The notes below the pieces were generated by a model. The model was not told the origin of the DNA, made no database searches, and was given only the letters and a program-made list of their open reading frames with translations. Below are positions 60,597 through 64,000 of a stretch of 64,000 bases of DNA, one piece after another; position 1 is the first letter of the stretch; every line of letters begins with the position of its first letter. The stretch covers positions 186,001 to 250,000 of the forward strand of contig NZ_BLLG01000003.1 in NCBI RefSeq assembly GCF_011766325.1. The letters are read 5' to 3'. The position numbers were made by a program, and so were the translations under genes. Origin of the DNA: Streptomyces pacificus (GTDB taxonomy: Bacteria > Actinomycetota > Actinomycetes > Streptomycetales > Streptomycetaceae).

Positions 60597-63014
60597 TCAG
60601 CCCCGGTGGCGCAGGGGCCTGCGCAGCTGTGCCACCGCGCGGTCCCGGAGCCCGCGCCGGGCGGCGGTGACGCGGTCACCGACGGCACCCCAGCGCTCCG
60701 AGCACGCCCATACCACCCGCATGCCGGACCGCGGGAGTGTGAGCGCCCGCAGGCGCCCGACGCGCCCGGCCCGCTCTCCCAGGCCGGCCCGCACCCGTTC
60801 GGCGTCCTCGGCCAGCCCCGTACCCGGGGCGGGTCTCGGTGCGTAGAGCACCTGTTCCACCGCTCGGGCCACCCGCCGGACCGAGTCCGCGGGCGCGCCT
60901 TCCAGTCCGCCGAGCCGGACGATGCGCGCGGCCGCCCTCCTCGGCGACAGCGAGTCGTCCGGCACGATGCCGTGGTCCCAGGCGGTGTCGGTGACTTCCT
61001 GCCAGACCAGGAGGGTCCGCGCGGCGGCATCCTCCGCCGTACGCCCGCCGGAACCGAGCCGGAGCCCGCGCAGCCTCCTGCGCCACAGCATCGGCAGCAG
61101 CAGGACCGCGGCCGGTGCGGCGATCCCCCCGGCCCACATCAGGACCGAGCCGAGCGTCGGACCCTCGCCGCCGGCCGCCGCGACATCCTGCGGCGCCGTG
61201 GCACCGCACTCGCCGAGCCGGCGCTCCTGCGGGGAGCAGTCGGACGACCGGGACGGAGCGGCCGGCACCTCCTCCGGCGCGGCGGCCTCCGGTTCCGCCG
61301 GGCTGCTCGGCCCGGCGGACGGGATCGCCGCACGTGCGTAGTCGGGGGCGCTGCCACGCGTCGGCGTCGGCTCGAAGCGGGTCCACCCCACGCCCTCGAA
61401 GTACAGCTCGGGCCAGGCGTGCGCGTCCCGGTTGGTGACCGACATCGCGCCGTCCGCGGCGGGCGAGCCGGGAGTGAAGCCCACCGCGACACGGGCCGGT
61501 ATCCCCAGCGTCCGCGCCATCGCGGCCATGGAGAACGAGAAGTGGATGCAGAACCCCTCCTTGTTCTTCAGGAAGCGCGAGATCGCCTGGATGCCGCCGC
61601 CCGAATCCACCTCGGTGTCGTAGCTGAAGCCCCCGTCCGCGGCGAACCAGTCCTGGAGCGCGACCGCCCGCTCGTAGTCGTTCGCGGCTCCCCGCGTCAC
61701 CCGCAGCGCCGTGGAGCGCACATCGCCGGGCAGCGTGTCCGGCACCCGGGTGTACTCCTCCAGCAGCGCGGCGGGGGCCTTCGGCGCCTCTGCCAGCTGC
61801 TGCGCGGTCGGCCTCACCCGGAGGCTGGTGACCGAGTACTGCAGACCCCCGGTCGTCTGGCCGCGGTCGCCGACGATCGTGCGCCGTGCCGGGTCGAAGC
61901 GCCACCGGCCGTCCACAGCCACCTCGGAGGCGGGATACGGCATGGGCAGCCAGCCCTGCCGGTAGGCGGCCGCAGCGGAGATGTTCGTCCTGACCTCCGT
62001 CGTGGCGACCCCGTCGCCCAGGCCCTCCGGTCGCGGGAGCTCACCCGGGATGTCGGTGATCTCGCGGACCGAGAACTTCCACGCCCCGCCGTCGAACCGG
62101 TCCAGTGCCATGATCCGCAGATACATGTCGCCCGTGGTCTTCGCGTTCGTCTTGTACTTGAGCCACTCCCGGCTCTCGGGCTGGTTGAGGCTGTCCTTCA
62201 GCGTCACCACCGGGTTGACCGCGTTGATCGTGCCGCCGCCCGGGCCGGTTCCCGCACCGCCGCCGCCCTGGCCGATCAGACCGCCGCCCAGGGAGGGGAG
62301 GGACCAGTGGACGACCAGGGCCACGCCCAGCGCGGCCGCGCCGATCCGCCTGCCGGTGCGCATCGGTGCGCGCGCCGTCCCGCCCTCGATGTCGAGCCCC
62401 GCCCCGCCGCGCTGCGGGGCGCCGCCGAAGACCCTGCCCCACTGGGACAGGCGGTCGCGGCTCTCCGCCAGCAGAAGCGCCAGATACCCCGAGGCCGCCA
62501 GCGGGAACCACCACCAGCCCGCCCCGCCCCCGGACAGGCCGGCGGCCACCGAGAACAGCGCGAGCAGCGGCAGACCGGCGGGCGCGGCGCTGCGGTAGGT
62601 CACGGCCAGTGCGTCCACGGCCAGGCCTATCAGCAGCACCCCGCCGATCAGCATCAGCATGATTCCGTCGGTTGCCGGTGCCGGGATCGCGTACCGGCCG
62701 ACATCCTGGGCGCCTGCGGCCAGCAGCTCGCCGAACCTGGTGCCGGCGTCCGGCCCGGGGACCACCCCGAGCAGCGCGTCCTCACGCGCGAAGAGCAGCG
62801 TGAGCAGCAGCAGGATCAGCACGGCCTGGCCGGCCACGATCAGCGGCCGCGCCAGCGGCACCCGCCGCGCCGCCGCGCCGGCCCCGCTGACCACGGCCGA
62901 CAGGAACGCCGCCTGCAGCAGCCACGTCCACGCATCGACGAGCGGTGTCATCGCGGCCGCCGCCAGCAGTGTGGCGGCCCAGGCGCACAGGGCCAGCCGT
63001 CCTCGACCGCTCAT
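60597..63014 (-). CDS. Transglutaminase-domain membrane protein
   Basis: An 805-residue protein of the DUF3488/TgpA-like class. Five or six membrane helices cover residues 1-260. An extracytoplasmic part carries the transglutaminase core, with catalytic Cys in KEGFCIHFS and His in RDAHAWPELYF, followed by a helix (about 640-660) and a cytoplasmic DUF4129-like tail. ATG 63014 overlaps the stop of the DUF58 gene. In actinobacteria these genes sit with DUF58 and MoxR genes, as a membrane-associated module of unknown target. Confidence 0.9.
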   Translation of the reverse strand: MSGRGRLALCAWAATLLAAAAMTPLVDAWTWLLQAAFLSAVVSGAGAAARRVPLARPLIVAGQAVLILLLLTLLFAREDALLGVVPGPDAGTRFGELLAAGAQDVGRYAIPAPATDGIMLMLIGGVLLIGLAVDALAVTYRSAAPAGLPLLALFSVAAGLSGGGAGWWWFPLAASGYLALLLAESRDRLSQWGRVFGGAPQRGGAGLDIEGGTARAPMRTGRRIGAAALGVALVVHWSLPSLGGGLIGQGGGGAGTGPGGGTINAVNPVVTLKDSLNQPESREWLKYKTNAKTTGDMYLRIMALDRFDGGAWKFSVREITDIPGELPRPEGLGDGVATTEVRTNISAAAAYRQGWLPMPYPASEVAVDGRWRFDPARRTIVGDRGQTTGGLQYSVTSLRVRPTAQQLAEAPKAPAALLEEYTRVPDTLPGDVRSTALRVTRGAANDYERAVALQDWFAADGGFSYDTEVDSGGGIQAISRFLKNKEGFCIHFSFSMAAMARTLGIPARVAVGFTPGSPAADGAMSVTNRDAHAWPELYFEGVGWTRFEPTPTRGSAPDYARAAIPSAGPSSPAEPEAAAPEEVPAAPSRSSDCSPQERRLGECGATAPQDVAAAGGEGPTLGSVLMWAGGIAAPAAVLLLPMLWRRRLRGLRLGSGGRTAEDAAARTLLVWQEVTDTAWDHGIVPDDSLSPRRAAARIVRLGGLEGAPADSVRRVARAVEQVLYAPRPAPGTGLAEDAERVRAGLGERAGRVGRLRALTLPRSGMRVVWACSERWGAVGDRVTAARRGLRDRAVAQLRRPLRHRG

Positions 63015-64000
63015 GACCACTCCCCGGTGATACCCGCGGTACCGGCCGGGGCGGAGTGGGCGCGCTCGCGCCCCGCCGCACGCCACAGCGCTGGCAGTGC
63101 CGCGCCCGGCCCGGCCGGTACCACCGTCCAGCCGGCCTCGCGCAGCCCGCGCAGCCGTGCCTGCACGGCGTCGTCCGGCATTCCGTCCACAGCTCCGTCC
63201 ACAGCTCGGTGCACCGCTCCGTCCTCGGCCCGGTCCGCCGCCCACAGGCCGCTGTCCGGCACGAACGCCACCGCGCTCCCGCTGCGCCGCCGCATCCGGG
63301 CCGCCACCGCGGTCTGCTCCTCGTCCATATCGCCGAGGAAGGCGATCAGCAGGCCCTCCCCGCCGCCCCGCAGCGCGTCGCAGGCGTGCGAGAGGCCCCT
63401 GCCGTCCGAGTGGTCCACGACCGCGAGCGCATCGAGCATCAGCGCGGCGGCCTCCTGCGGCGAGCCGGCGGGAGGGTCCGCGCCGTCGCCGGGCAGCGAG
63501 GTGCCCGTGTCGGTCAGCAGCCGGACCGAGAAACCCCGCTCCAGCATGTGCACCACGGCCGAGGCCGCCCCCGAGACCGCCCACTCGAAGGCCGAGTCGG
63601 GCCCGGCCCCGTGGTAGGCCGAGCGCCGGGTGTCCAGCAGCACCGTGCAGCTGGGGCGGCGGGGCTGCTCCTCGCGGCGCACCATCAGCTCGCCGTAGCG
63701 TGCCGTGGAACGCCAGTGCACCCGGCGCAGATCGTCCCCGTGCCGGTAGGTGCGGGGGATCACGTCGTCGTCCCCCGCCAGGGCCGACGTGCGCTGCCGT
63801 CCCTCGCCGTGGCCCGCGGCGTCGCCCGGCAGGGACACCGCAGGCAGCGGCTCGGTCCGGGGTACCACGGTGAGGGTGTCGGCCGTGCTGAAGGAACGGG
63901 TGAGTTCGCACATGCCGAACGGGTCGTCCAGCCGCAGCTGCAGCGGGCCGAGCGGATAGCGCCCGCGCAGGTCGGAGCGGACCCGGTAGGACACCTCGCG
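63011..64000 (-). CDS. DUF58 family protein (partial)
   Basis: The C-terminal 329 residues of a DUF58 protein, cut by the end of the window; the frame stays open to base 64000. The conserved block VHWRSTARYGELMVRR, which defines the family, is present, and a von Willebrand A-like segment follows (VLLDTRRSAY). Such proteins are usually encoded between MoxR ATPase and transglutaminase genes, and this gene overlaps the latter by four bases, so they are coupled. Confidence 0.9.
   Translation of the reverse strand, partial: REVSYRVRSDLRGRYPLGPLQLRLDDPFGMCELTRSFSTADTLTVVPRTEPLPAVSLPGDAAGHGEGRQRTSALAGDDDVIPRTYRHGDDLRRVHWRSTARYGELMVRREEQPRRPSCTVLLDTRRSAYHGAGPDSAFEWAVSGAASAVVHMLERGFSVRLLTDTGTSLPGDGADPPAGSPQEAAALMLDALAVVDHSDGRGLSHACDALRGGGEGLLIAFLGDMDEEQTAVAARMRRRSGSAVAFVPDSGLWAADRAEDGAVHRAVDGAVDGMPDDAVQARLRGLREAGWTVVPAGPGAALPALWRAAGRERAHSAPAGTAGITGEWS

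Overview
The window is chromosomal core sequence of a high-GC actinomycete, almost certainly a Streptomyces. The signs are strong third-position GC bias, many GTG starts, an actinobacterial bc1-aa3 respiratory branch (diheme QcrC, three-helix Rieske QcrA), DUF3040/DUF5304/DUF5931 proteins, a MacRS-type two-component system and a SAM-IV riboswitch. I see no rRNA, tRNA, CRISPR, transposase or prophage. Gene order, from memory, follows the Mycobacterium tuberculosis segment Rv2172c to Rv2196 (metF, Rv2175c, pknL, aroG, an acyltransferase, an ArsA-like ATPase, an SRPBCC protein, fadD15, pimB', an NlpC/P60 hydrolase, trpD, ctaE, qcrCAB), so most of it is an ancient conserved actinobacterial neighbourhood rather than an acquired island.

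Layout. 1-7200: respiratory chain (ctaD end, ctaF, ctaE, qcrCAB), interrupted by an L,D-transpeptidase lipoprotein and a receiver-like protein. 7241-11596: trpD, then a SAM-IV leader and a class V aminotransferase, an Lrp-type ligand-binding domain protein and a rhomboid protease. 11723-17809: a zinc-ribbon protein, a NYN-domain protein, two tandem NlpC/P60 peptidoglycan hydrolases (the first behind a structured leader) and a secreted metallopeptidase. 18020-28886: GT87 mannosyltransferase, PimB'-like glycosyltransferase, cholesterol oxidase, FadD15-like acyl-CoA ligase, phosphoesterase, SRPBCC protein, ArsA-like protein, DUF5304 protein and glucokinase. 29109-35771: EEP-family enzyme, membrane protein, alpha/beta hydrolase, PlsC-type acyltransferase, MacS/MacR and phosphofructokinase. 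36162-40838: a fused TrpEG under a trp attenuator, divergent from DAHP synthase; then an iron-box-controlled bfd and bfr. 40995-52913: sulfite-oxidase-like protein, endonuclease IV, PASTA kinase, thiO-thiS-thiG under a TPP riboswitch, ferredoxin-reductase-like flavoprotein, Rv2175c-type DNA-binding protein, thiE, metF and a membrane protein with a disordered tail. 52994-64000: phytoene-desaturase-like flavoprotein, an ABC ATPase/YhgE/TetR operon, methyltransferase, DUF3040, transglutaminase and DUF58 (cut by the window end).

How it works together. Several genes sit behind cis-regulatory RNA or operators that can be read directly: SAM-IV, TPP, a Trp-codon leader peptide with terminator, a DmdR/IdeR-type iron box, a TetR-type palindrome, and a palindrome over the ctaE start codon. 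Long perfect hairpins separate convergent genes. No clearly novel multi-gene system is visible. The most interesting points are the complex SAM-IV leader, which contains a six-codon minigene apparently cut by a hairpin element; two mutually exclusive long hairpins at 60387-60490; the ctaE start-codon palindrome; the serine-rich ThiS extension; and the PPi-type signature residues in the phosphofructokinase.
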